6,426 nucleotides of DNA from Candidatus Faecivivens stercorigallinarum (GCA_018715465.1 DVLN01000053.1:1-6426), one strand, 5' to 3'. Shown: positions 1-5,971, counted from the first letter of the stretch. Made by a program: numbers and translations. The notes: generated from the letters alone by a model not told the origin.

Positions 1-537
1 GGAAAACATGGAATTGAAAGCGAAATTGTCCATGTTGGCAATAAAGATATCCGTGGATGTATCGGATGCCGAAAATGCAAAGAAACCGGGAAATGTGTCT
101 TTAACGACCTGGTCAACCAAGTCGCACCAAAATTTGCTGAATGTGATGGCATCGTGATCGGCTCCCCTGTTTATTTTGCGTCTGCAAATGGAACGCTGGT
201 ATCTTTCATCGACCGGCTGTTTTACAGCACATCCGTTGACAAAACCATGAAGGTGGGCGCCGCTGTTGTATCAGCCAGACGAGGCGGATGTTCGGCTACT
301 TTTGACGAACTGAATAAGTACTTTACCATTTCCGGTATGCCGGTTGCTTCCAGCCAGTACTGGAACAGTGTGCACGGCTATACCCCCGAGCAGGTTCGTC
401 AGGATGAAGAAGGTATGCAGGTCATGCGGACACTCGGAAACAATATGGCGTTCCTAATGAAAAGTATTGCGCTGGGTAAAGAAAAATTTGGTCTTCCGCA
501 GAAAGAAGAACATCTCTTTACCAACTTTATCCGTTAA
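1..537 (+). CDS. Flavodoxin-fold NAD(P)H/FMN-dependent oxidoreductase, iron-sulfur flavoprotein-like (5' end missing)
   Basis: The reading frame is open from base 1 to a TAA stop, giving 178 residues. The start codon and probably some 25-35 N-terminal residues, including the first FMN phosphate loop, lie outside the window. Cysteines at fragment residues 20, 23, 26 and 32 form a C-x2-C-x2-C-x5-C cluster, which fits the compact motif of iron-sulfur flavoproteins that bind a 4Fe-4S cluster. The segment VIGSPVYFASANGTL (about residues 52-66) is the typical FMN-binding loop of the flavodoxin / NADPH-dependent FMN reductase superfamily, and the FIDRLFY that follows is also typical. The protein is probably cytoplasmic and transfers electrons through FMN; its physiological partner cannot be read from the sequence. 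The cysteine motif is also kept in many plain family members, so cluster binding is an inference. A terminator follows, so this is the last gene of its unit. Confidence 0.88.
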   Translation, partial: GKHGIESEIVHVGNKDIRGCIGCRKCKETGKCVFNDLVNQVAPKFAECDGIVIGSPVYFASANGTLVSFIDRLFYSTSVDKTMKVGAAVVSARRGGCSATFDELNKYFTISGMPVASSQYWNSVHGYTPEQVRQDEEGMQVMRTLGNNMAFLMKSIALGKEKFGLPQKEEHLFTNFIR

Positions 538-574
538 ATTACGGAGCCAAAGTTTTTTATCAGTGATATATTAT

Positions 575-612
575 GCCGGTTGGCGCTTCGCACCAGCCGG
601 CTATTATTTTGT
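575..612 (+). terminator. Rho-independent terminator after the flavoprotein gene
   Basis: The left arm GCCGGTTGG (575-583) pairs with CCAGCCGGC (593-601), with one G-T wobble. An inner GC/GC pair closes a TTC loop. The T-rich stretch TATTATTTTG follows. It lies 38 bases after the stop codon and separates this gene from the mreB promoter. Confidence 0.8.
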
Positions 613-620
613 TCTGTCGG

Positions 621-649
621 TTGCATGTAACGCTGTTTTGGAGTATAAT
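621..649 (+). promoter_or_regulatory. Sigma-A-type promoter for mreB
   Basis: A perfect TATAAT -10 box lies at 644-649. TTGCAT at 621-626 is a partial -35 box (first three bases match) at the ideal 17-base spacing. Transcription would start near 656, giving a leader of about 45 bases. Confidence 0.7.
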
Positions 650-700
650 AGACAAAATAAAAGAAAATATCCTACTCTGACTACAAAAGGAGGTGCCGCC

Positions 701-1714
701 ATGTCTGTCGATCTCGGCATAGACCTCGGTACCACAAAAATTATCATCTATCGCCCTGGCAAAGGCATTGTGCTGGAAGAGCCGAGCGTTGTCGCATACA
801 ATACCCGTACAGGAGAAGTGGTCGCAGTCGGTCATGAAGCCCTGCGGATGATGGGGCGCGCGCCTGCCTATATTCAAATCGAATGCCCGGTACGGGAAGG
901 AGTTATCTCCAATCATGAATTTACCGAGTTTTTGATCCGGGAATTCGTGCGCAAGGTTGCAGGCGGGTTTCTGACCCGTCCGCGAGTCGCCATCTGTATT
1001 CCCTCCGCGATCACCCGGGTGGAAGCAAGAGCGGTTGTCGAAGCGGCTCTGAGCGCCGGTGCAAGGAAAGTTTATCTCATCGACGAACCAATTGCAGCTG
1101 CCATCGGTGCCGGCATCGACGTCACCCGGCCGGTCGGACGGATGATGGTCGACCTGGGCGGCGGAACAACCGATATCGCAGTCATTTCGATGGGCGGCAT
1201 TATTGTTTCGACATCACTGAAAATCGCAGGCAATACCTTTGATGAAGCGATTGTCCGGTATATTGAAAACACCTACAAGTTGGCGATCGGAACGACTGTC
1301 GGTGAACAGCTGAAAAAGGAGATCGGCTGTGTCTTCCAGCCTGAGCCCGGCATCCGGTCCACCATCCGCGGACGGAACCTGATCACCGGAATCCCAGAGG
1401 AGATCACTGTCACCCAGACCGAACTGGCTGACGTACTGCGTCCCCATGCCGATGAACTGGTACTGGGGGTCAAGCAGGTACTGGCCAAGACGCCGCCTGA
1501 ACTTTCGGGCGACGTGTTGACCGAAGGCATCCTGATGACCGGCGGCACCGCACAGCTGCGGGGGCTGGACCAGCTGATTGAAGAGGTGACCGGTATCCAT
1601 ACCCAGGTGGCACGAGATCCAGTTTCCTGCGTCGGTATCGGCACAGGAAAGTGTTTTTCGCTAATTGGAGAGCTCAAAGAAGGATTTGAGTTGGCCTCCG
1701 GCGGAAAAATCTGA
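701..1714 (+). CDS. mreB: MreB/Mbl-family rod shape-determining actin homologue
   Basis: This is a bacterial actin of 337 residues, the usual MreB length. Such proteins polymerise at the inner membrane face and guide lateral cell-wall synthesis. The ATG at 701 is chosen because AAGGAGGT (687-694) sits six bases upstream and because translation from it begins directly with MSVDLGIDLGTTK, the phosphate-1 loop. Other landmarks are GKGIVLEEPSVVA (20-32), DEPIAAAIGAG (128-138) with the presumed catalytic Glu129, the phosphate-2 loop VDLGGGTTDIAVIS (150-163), the adenosine motif MTGGTAQLRGLD (279-290) and the C-terminal VGIGTGK (311-317). Deviations from the usual form are DLGTTK for DLGTANT, AGN for AGD at 176-178, and GGT for GGG at 281-283. 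mreC and mreD are not adjacent, so this is a stand-alone copy and could be an Mbl/MreBH-type paralogue. It has its own promoter. Confidence 0.93.
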   Translation: MSVDLGIDLGTTKIIIYRPGKGIVLEEPSVVAYNTRTGEVVAVGHEALRMMGRAPAYIQIECPVREGVISNHEFTEFLIREFVRKVAGGFLTRPRVAICIPSAITRVEARAVVEAALSAGARKVYLIDEPIAAAIGAGIDVTRPVGRMMVDLGGGTTDIAVISMGGIIVSTSLKIAGNTFDEAIVRYIENTYKLAIGTTVGEQLKKEIGCVFQPEPGIRSTIRGRNLITGIPEEITVTQTELADVLRPHADELVLGVKQVLAKTPPELSGDVLTEGILMTGGTAQLRGLDQLIEEVTGIHTQVARDPVSCVGIGTGKCFSLIGELKEGFELASGGKI

Positions 1715-1729
1715 AGAACAAACAATTTT

Positions 1730-1764
1730 GGGGAGATGGCCGCTGCCGGCTGTCTCCCCATTTG
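1730..1764 (+). terminator. Weak terminator or attenuating hairpin between mreB and the peptidase gene
   Basis: GGGGAGA (1730-1736) pairs perfectly with TCTCCCC (1753-1759). An inner GCCG/CGGC stem is possible across a 2x2 internal loop. Only ATTT follows, then GAAAAGGAG, so the U-tract is poor. The hairpin ends seven bases before the ribosome binding site of the next gene. It may be a leaky terminator, an mRNA-processing or stability element, or a modulator of translation. Confidence 0.5.
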
Positions 1765-1782
1765 AAAAGGAGACGTTTTGGT

Positions 1783-2448
1783 ATGGCAATCTGTTTTCTG
1801 ACCAGTGCATTCAACAATGGTTTTACTCCTGTGTTTGAACGGGTATTCAAGCGATATCTCCTCACCGGCAATCAAGACGCGGGAAACTTTGTCTTTATTG
1901 CATCAGATTTTGATGACCCGCATGGAAATTTGCGTTGGGCAGAGGAAATCCGGGGAAAATTCGGAGAGATTGGTGTCCTGTTTTCCGGTTTTCAAATCGT
2001 GGACCACACCGTCTCTCCCACACAGGCAGAAAAATATATCCGCGATGCACAGGTCGTCTGGCTGAGCGGAGGGGACACCCTGCGCCAGATCGCCAGCTTT
2101 CAGGAATACCATCTGCGGGAGCTGTTGATGGGATTTGACGGCATCGTCATCGGGATGAGCGCTGGTTCGATCAATATGGCCGACCGAGTCGTCCTCGCCC
2201 GCAATATTTACGACAGATCACCTCAACTGGAAATCTACCAGGGGCTTGGGCTGGTCGAGATCAATATTGAACCGCATCTTGACCCAGTCAATGCGGAACA
2301 TCTGGATGATATTCTGGAAGCATCTGTCCATGCACCGATCTACGGATTGTTTGACGACTCATTTATTCTGGACGACGGGCAGAAGGTAACCATTTATGGA
2401 CCATACTGTCTATACAACCTCCAAAATGGCGAAACTTCCATCCGATGA
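1783..2448 (+). CDS. Peptidase E-like protein (peptidase family S51, class I glutamine amidotransferase-like fold)
   Basis: This is a 221-residue cytoplasmic protein. The family includes alpha-aspartyl dipeptidase PepE and cyanophycinase, serine hydrolases with a nucleophile-elbow serine. Visible landmarks are WLSGGDTL (93-100), the elbow GMSAGS (124-129) with presumed nucleophile Ser126, and IEPHLDP (162-168), where His165 is the likely catalytic histidine. The length fits PepE (about 230 residues). The ATG at 1783 is preferred over a TTG at 1762 because AAGGAG (1767-1772) lies ten bases upstream of it and the protein then begins at the first beta strand, MAICFLTS. The substrate is unknown; many Firmicute members are uncharacterised, and true Asp-X dipeptidase activity is not shown by the sequence. 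The gene precedes cysK by 38 bases, suggesting co-transcription. No promoter was seen in the 68 bases after mreB. Confidence 0.85.
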   Translation: MAICFLTSAFNNGFTPVFERVFKRYLLTGNQDAGNFVFIASDFDDPHGNLRWAEEIRGKFGEIGVLFSGFQIVDHTVSPTQAEKYIRDAQVVWLSGGDTLRQIASFQEYHLRELLMGFDGIVIGMSAGSINMADRVVLARNIYDRSPQLEIYQGLGLVEINIEPHLDPVNAEHLDDILEASVHAPIYGLFDDSFILDDGQKVTIYGPYCLYNLQNGETSIR

Positions 2449-2472
2449 GTGATACAACCAAGACCTTTAACG

Positions 2473-2480
2473 AAAGGGGT
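2473..2480 (+). promoter_or_regulatory. Ribosome binding site deciding the cysK start
   Basis: AAAGGGGT lies six bases before the ATG at 2487. The alternative ATG at 2445, which would overlap the upstream stop codon as ATGA, has no comparable site. Confidence 0.7.
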
Positions 2481-2486
2481 ATCCAT

Positions 2487-3410
2487 ATGATTTTTCATTC
2501 TGCAAGTCAATTGATCGGCAATACGCCGCTGCTCTCTCCTGAGCGCTTTACCGCCGGGAAAAAGCTGTACGGAAAAGTCCTTGTCAAACTGGAATGCTTC
2601 AATCCGGCAGGTTCTGTCAAGGACCGTGCAGCACTGTATATGATTCAGGATGCTGAACAGCAGGGACTTCTCAAACCGGGAAGCACCATCATTGAACCGA
2701 CTTCCGGCAACACCGGAATCGGGCTGGCCTGCATCGCCTCCATGCGCGGATACAAAACCATCCTGACCATGCCTGACTCGATGAGCGCCGAACGGCGGGC
2801 AATGCTGGCGGCCTATGGCGCAGAGCTGGTGCTGACACCCGGGAGCGAAGGAATGGCGGGTGCCATCAAAAAGGCTGAACAGCTGCACGCCCAGATTCCC
2901 GGCAGCATCATCGCCGGTCAGTTTGAAAATCCCGCCAACGCCCGTGCCCACTATGAGACGACCGGACCTGAACTGTGGCGGGACACCGAAGGAAAAATCG
3001 ACATCTTCGTCGCGGGAATTGGTACCGGCGGTACGATCACTGGAACCGGTCGTTTTCTGAAAGAACAAAATCCCGATATCCAGGTGGTCGGCGTTGAACC
3101 AGCCTCTTCCCCGCTGCTGACAGGCGGCACAGCAGCTTCTCACGGCATCCAGGGCATCGGCGCGAATTTTATCCCTGCATTGCTCGACCGGGAACTGCTT
3201 GACCAGGTCATGGACATCACCGACGAGCAGGCAATCGCCGGTGCACATGATTTTTCCCATGCTGAGGGCATTCTGATCGGCATTTCGTCAGGAGCTGCTG
3301 TTCATGCGGCAATTGAACTGGCCTCCCTGCCGGAAAACGAAGGAAAAACAATTGTCGCCCTACTGCCGGACGGCGGCGACCGGTACCTGTCGACCGGAAT
3401 CTACAACTAA
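2487..3410 (+). CDS. cysK: Cysteine synthase (O-acetylserine sulfhydrylase), PLP-dependent
   Basis: This protein makes L-cysteine and acetate from O-acetyl-L-serine and sulfide in the cytoplasm. It has 307 residues, normal for CysK/CysM. The start MIFHSASQLIGNTPLL is the usual family N-terminus. The PLP lysine is Lys45 in NPAGSVKDRA. The substrate loop is TSGNTG (72-77), the phosphate-binding loop is GIGTGGTITG (178-187), and GIQGIGANFIP (220-230) and GISSGAA (265-271) are further family signatures; one of Ser267/Ser268 should contact the PLP ring nitrogen. The sequence fits CysK rather than cystathionine beta-synthase because no CBS regulatory domain follows. A serine acetyltransferase gene (cysE) is not in view. 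The gene ends with three tandem in-frame stops (TAA TAG TAA). No T-box or SAM riboswitch was seen before it, as the gap is only 38 bases. The upstream neighbour is the S51-like gene. Confidence 0.95.
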   Translation: MIFHSASQLIGNTPLLSPERFTAGKKLYGKVLVKLECFNPAGSVKDRAALYMIQDAEQQGLLKPGSTIIEPTSGNTGIGLACIASMRGYKTILTMPDSMSAERRAMLAAYGAELVLTPGSEGMAGAIKKAEQLHAQIPGSIIAGQFENPANARAHYETTGPELWRDTEGKIDIFVAGIGTGGTITGTGRFLKEQNPDIQVVGVEPASSPLLTGGTAASHGIQGIGANFIPALLDRELLDQVMDITDEQAIAGAHDFSHAEGILIGISSGAAVHAAIELASLPENEGKTIVALLPDGGDRYLSTGIYN

Positions 3411-3432
3411 TAGTAACTAAGCTGCCACATAT

Positions 3433-3480
3433 AAAACCCGGGATTCTTTTATCCGCATTGGTAAAAGGATTCCGGGTTTT
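3433..3480 (+). terminator. Long rho-independent terminator after cysK
   Basis: AAAACCCGG (3433-3441) pairs perfectly with CCGGGTTTT (3472-3480). The stem continues inward with a few mismatches to about 21 pairs around a short loop near GCATT. The 3' arm ends in TTTT, and the 5' arm begins with AAAA, so the hairpin could act in both directions. An outer pair, GCTGCC (3421-3426) with GGCAGC (3496-3501), nests around it. Confidence 0.85.
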
Positions 3481-3519
3481 ACATGCAGTTTCCGCGGCAG
3501 CCTTCTGAGGGGAGAGGTT

Positions 3520-3546
3520 ACCATTGTCTAACATCTTGACAATGGT
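3520..3546 (+). promoter_or_regulatory. Candidate operator: perfect 9-bp inverted repeat over the -35 box
   Basis: ACCATTGTC (3520-3528) and GACAATGGT (3538-3546) are exact reverse complements separated by nine bases. The right arm covers most of the TTGACA -35 box. The repeat is upstream of the expected transcription start near 3571, so it would act as DNA rather than as an RNA hairpin. This suggests a dimeric repressor controlling the metal transporter. The binding protein is not known. Confidence 0.6.
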
Positions 3547-3564
3547 CTGTCATCCTCTTAAAAT
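3536..3564 (+). promoter_or_regulatory. Sigma-A-type promoter for the CDF transporter
   Basis: A perfect TTGACA (3536-3541) lies exactly 17 bases before TAAAAT (3559-3564). Transcription should start near 3571, leaving a leader of about 26 bases. The -35 box is inside the inverted repeat. Confidence 0.85.
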
Positions 3565-3581
3565 GAAAATTGATTTCTAAA

Positions 3582-3587
3582 AAGGAG
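3582..3587 (+). promoter_or_regulatory. Ribosome binding site supporting a TTG start
   Basis: AAGGAG lies nine bases before the TTG at 3597. No in-frame ATG exists until codon 30, which lies just before the first membrane helix, and an upstream TTG (3570) would start at or before the predicted mRNA 5' end. The TTG at 3597 is therefore the best start. Confidence 0.75.
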
Positions 3588-3596
3588 TGGTCTGTT

Positions 3597-4784
3597 TTGA
3601 TCCGCTTATTGATTCGCCAATTTGTCACCAAGCCGCTGCGCGGCTGTACCGACGAAGCTACTATCCGCAAACAGTATGGAACTATGTCCGGCGGTGTTGG
3701 TATTGCCCTGAACCTGCTGTTGTTTACCGGAAAACTGATTGCAGGCCTGATCTCCGGCTCGATTGCGATTACGGCGGATGCCCTGAACAACCTGTCGGAT
3801 GCCGGATCCTCAATTGTCACGCTGGTCGGTTTCCGTATGGCAGGGCGTAAACCGGATATCGAGCATCCGTTTGGACACGGACGCATTGAATACATATCGG
3901 GGATGATTGTCTCCTTTATCATCCTGATGATGGGATATCAGCTGCTAATGGATTCTATTGGCAAAATCCGCTCTCCAGAGCTGGTCGGACTAGAGCTGCT
4001 GCCGACAGGTATCTTGCTGGTTTCCATTCTGGTCAAGATGTGGATGGCACATTTTAACAGCTATCTTGCCAGGGAAATCCATTCGGAGGCAATGAAAGCG
4101 ACCGCCGCCGACTCGCGCAGCGACGCGATTTCAACTACTGCTTTGCTGGTGGGTATGGCAATCGGCAGCTATTTTCAGCTGCCGCTGGACGGGTGGCTGG
4201 GTCTGCTGGTTTCCCTCCTGATCTTAAAGACTGGATTTGGTGCGGCCAAAGATACGATTTCTCCTCTTCTCGGTCAGCCGCCGGAACCGGAATTTATCGA
4301 GAAAATCGAACAGACTGTCCTGTCGTACCCTGAAATCATCGGCATCCATGACCTGATTGTTCACAACTACGGCCCTGGCCGCGTGATGGTTTCTCTCCAC
4401 GCGGAGGTAGACGGAGACGGTGAACTGTTCCATCTGCACGACCTGATCGACAACATCGAACGGGAATTGGGAGAAAAGATGTCCTGTATGGTCACCATCC
4501 ACCTAGACCCGATTGACACCCACAATCCGCTGCTTGACCAGCTCAAAGAAACTGCTCTCCAGGCAGTTCAGTCAGTTGACGGACGGTGCAGCATTCATGA
4601 TGTCCGGCTGGTGAGCGGACCCAGCCACAACAACCTGATCTTTGATATCCTGGTTCCGCACGATCTGAAAATGGCGGACGAGGAGATTAAGACAAAAGTT
4701 TCTGCACAGATCCCCGATACGGTAGACGGGGCCCGAATCTTTACCGTAATTGATGTAGATCGGGACTTTACCGGAAGAAGTTGA
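3597..4784 (+). CDS. Cation diffusion facilitator (CDF) family metal transporter with extended C-terminal tail
   Basis: CDF proteins export divalent metals across the cytoplasmic membrane, usually by proton antiport. This one has 395 residues from a TTG start, longer than the typical 300. Six membrane helices are visible at about residues 34-53, 57-78, 101-120, 130-150, 177-193 and 198-216. Helix 2 carries DALNNLSD (61-68), so the transport site reads Asn64-x3-Asp68. Helix 5 carries Asp172-x3-Asp176 (DSRSD). HPFGHGR (90-96) is the conserved loop. An N-D-D-D site, without the helix-5 histidine of zinc transporters, resembles manganese-type CDFs such as MntE, so Mn (or Fe) export is inferred. 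The cytoplasmic domain (about 234-308, with VTIHLDP) is followed by a second similar unit (about 312-392). It is a single-gene unit with its own promoter, a candidate operator and a terminator. Confidence 0.92.
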   Translation: MIRLLIRQFVTKPLRGCTDEATIRKQYGTMSGGVGIALNLLLFTGKLIAGLISGSIAITADALNNLSDAGSSIVTLVGFRMAGRKPDIEHPFGHGRIEYISGMIVSFIILMMGYQLLMDSIGKIRSPELVGLELLPTGILLVSILVKMWMAHFNSYLAREIHSEAMKATAADSRSDAISTTALLVGMAIGSYFQLPLDGWLGLLVSLLILKTGFGAAKDTISPLLGQPPEPEFIEKIEQTVLSYPEIIGIHDLIVHNYGPGRVMVSLHAEVDGDGELFHLHDLIDNIERELGEKMSCMVTIHLDPIDTHNPLLDQLKETALQAVQSVDGRCSIHDVRLVSGPSHNNLIFDILVPHDLKMADEEIKTKVSAQIPDTVDGARIFTVIDVDRDFTGRS

Positions 4785-4788
4785 ATGC

Positions 4789-4836
4789 AACGCCTCTGCC
4801 TGTTGTGACTGTACACAAACCGGCAGAGGCGTTTCT
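4789..4836 (+). terminator. Rho-independent terminator after the CDF gene
   Basis: AACGCCTCTGCC (4789-4800) and GGCAGAGGCGTT (4822-4833) form a perfect 12-bp stem. An inner TTGTG/CACAA helix can extend it. TTTCT follows, so the T-tract is short. Confidence 0.85.
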
Positions 4837-4866
4837 GAACAATTCGCCAAAAACGATATTTCTCTC

Positions 4867-4894
4867 TTGACTTTTGGGGTAAAGCTATTATAAT
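4867..4894 (+). promoter_or_regulatory. Sigma-A-type promoter for the isomerase-like gene
   Basis: TTGACT (4867-4872) lies 16 bases before a perfect TATAAT (4889-4894). Transcription should start near 4901, at the edge of the palindrome that follows. Confidence 0.85.
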
Positions 4895-4900
4895 TGTCAT

Positions 4901-4916
4901 ATGTAATCGTTTACAT
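4901..4916 (+). promoter_or_regulatory. cre-like / LacI-family operator at the transcription start
   Basis: ATGTAATCGTTTACAT has perfect 6-bp arms around a central CG. Its inner 14 bases (4902-4915) match the Firmicute cre consensus TGWNANCGNTNWCA at every position. It lies just downstream of the -10 box, overlapping the predicted start of transcription, where binding should repress. The protein could be CcpA (catabolite repression) or a dedicated LacI/GalR-type sugar regulator; none is encoded in the window. Confidence 0.75.
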
Positions 4917-4949
4917 TTGCTTGCTATGCAGGAAAGGATGTTGTTTCGT

Positions 4950-5867
4950 ATGAAACTTGGTATGATCATTCGTCCGCAGCCGGAAGAGTTTGACCACCTC
5001 AAAAAACTCGGTCTTGACTTTGCCGAACTGGACTTCAACCCTACTGAATATTTTGGAATGACGATCGAACAGATCAATGAAATTGTCCCGCAGCTGAAGG
5101 AAGCCTCTGAGCGCACCGGTATTGAGGTCGGCGCTGTTGGCCGCTGGGCAAGTCATCTGCTGAATGAAGATGGCTCGATCAATGAAGAGGAATGGAACAA
5201 TGTCCGGGCAATCATCAAAGCCGGCAAGGAATTGGGCGCCAAACACTATCTTTGCAGCGTCGCATACGTTCCCCAGCTGACCTATTACAAAAACATCACG
5301 GCTGCAATTGCAGCACTCAAAATGATTGTTGCTGAAGCGGAACAGGCTGGCATGAAAACCTGTATCGTCAACTGCATCATGGGCGGCAACTACATCACCA
5401 CCCCCGAACAGTGGAAGCTGGTTCTGGACGAAGTTCCCGGCCTGTATTTGAAATATGACCCCTCTCACAGCTTTGTCCATGGCGGCGATCAAGGTGCTTA
5501 TCTGAGAGAAGCGTTTGAATGGGGCAGCCGTTTTGGCTATGTCCATATCAAAGGCGTTGTCCAGCTGGGCAATTCCAACGAACCATTTGCGTGGAAGCTG
5601 AGAGACCTTTGCAGACAGCATCCTGAAATGGAAGAGGTGCTGATGAAAGAGATCATGCCGCAGGTCAACCACTACGACAATCCGCCTGCAGGCATTGATT
5701 CCATCAACTGGAGAGCCTTCTTTGGTATCCTGTACAAACACGGATACGACGGCTATCTGTCGATCGAACCCCACTCCCGCACCTGGCAGGGTGACAAGGG
5801 CGAATGGGGTGTTGAATACACCATTCGCTATATCCGTGATCTGATGTTCAACCCTGCTGAACAATAA
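4950..5867 (+). CDS. Sugar phosphate isomerase/epimerase-like TIM-barrel protein
   Basis: This 305-residue protein belongs to the xylose isomerase-like TIM-barrel group (AP endonuclease 2 fold), whose members isomerise or epimerise sugars and related polyols using a divalent metal. It begins MKLGMIIRPQ at the first strand. KYDPSH (168-173) gives the metal ligands Asp170 and His173, YVHIKG (197-202) gives His199 and Lys201, and SIEPH (271-275) gives Glu273. The PPAGIDSINW segment (245-254) is also typical. The first metal-binding glutamate, usually found in an E-N-H context, appears to be replaced by Asn141 in CIVNCIM. The ATG at 4950 follows AAAGGA (4933-4938) by 11 bases; an ATG at 4938 would touch the ribosome binding site and a TTG at 4917 lacks one. 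The substrate is unknown. The cre-like operator points to carbohydrate-responsive control. It is a single-gene unit with its own promoter and terminator. Confidence 0.88.
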   Translation: MKLGMIIRPQPEEFDHLKKLGLDFAELDFNPTEYFGMTIEQINEIVPQLKEASERTGIEVGAVGRWASHLLNEDGSINEEEWNNVRAIIKAGKELGAKHYLCSVAYVPQLTYYKNITAAIAALKMIVAEAEQAGMKTCIVNCIMGGNYITTPEQWKLVLDEVPGLYLKYDPSHSFVHGGDQGAYLREAFEWGSRFGYVHIKGVVQLGNSNEPFAWKLRDLCRQHPEMEEVLMKEIMPQVNHYDNPPAGIDSINWRAFFGILYKHGYDGYLSIEPHSRTWQGDKGEWGVEYTIRYIRDLMFNPAEQ

Positions 5868-5877
5868 ACAACAGATG

Positions 5878-5916
5878 AAAAGTCCTGAAGGCCATCCGGT
5901 TTTCAGGACTTTTTTA
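5878..5916 (+). terminator. Rho-independent terminator after the isomerase-like gene
   Basis: AAAAGTCCTGAA (5878-5889) and TTCAGGACTTTT (5902-5913) form a perfect 12-bp stem with a 12-base loop. The T-run extends to 5915. The A-rich left side suggests it could also work on the opposite strand. Confidence 0.92.
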
Positions 5917-5942
5917 TAGCGGAATGTTTACATCCTGTCCGG

Positions 5943-5971
5943 TTGATTTACGAAACGGTTTGCGTTATAAT
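5943..5971 (+). promoter_or_regulatory. Sigma-A-type promoter for the last gene
   Basis: TTGATT (5943-5948) lies 17 bases before a perfect TATAAT (5966-5971). Transcription should start near 5978, giving a leader of about 53 bases. Confidence 0.8.

Noticed and set aside
467..700. Upstream extension of the mreB frame
   Set aside because: It would overlap the flavoprotein gene, cross a terminator and a promoter, and lacks MreB-like sequence. The ATG at 701 has a strong ribosome binding site.
560..916. Minus-strand open frame opposite the start of mreB, and the other minus-strand open frames, including 2394-3260 and 4911-5864
   Set aside because: They lie opposite strongly recognisable genes, have no family motifs and no good ribosome binding sites, and are explained as antisense shadows.
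2445..2486. ATG overlapping the peptidase stop codon as a possible cysK start (translational coupling)
   Set aside because: It would add 14 residues absent from typical CysK proteins and has a poor ribosome binding site. The ATG at 2487 has AAAGGGGT and gives the canonical N-terminus.
2449..2486. T-box, SAM or other sulfur-related riboswitch before cysK
   Set aside because: The gap of 38 bases is too short for these elements and no conserved core was seen.
5924..5933. ATGTTTACAT upstream of the last promoter, sharing GTTTACAT with the operator at 4901-4916
   Set aside because: It lacks the central CG and the full arm length. An eight-base match is plausible by chance.
5949..5965. CGAAACGGTTTGCG between the -35 and -10 boxes of the last promoter as an operator
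   Set aside because: Only AAAC-G-GTTT is symmetric, the flanks do not pair in register and it does not fit the cre consensus.
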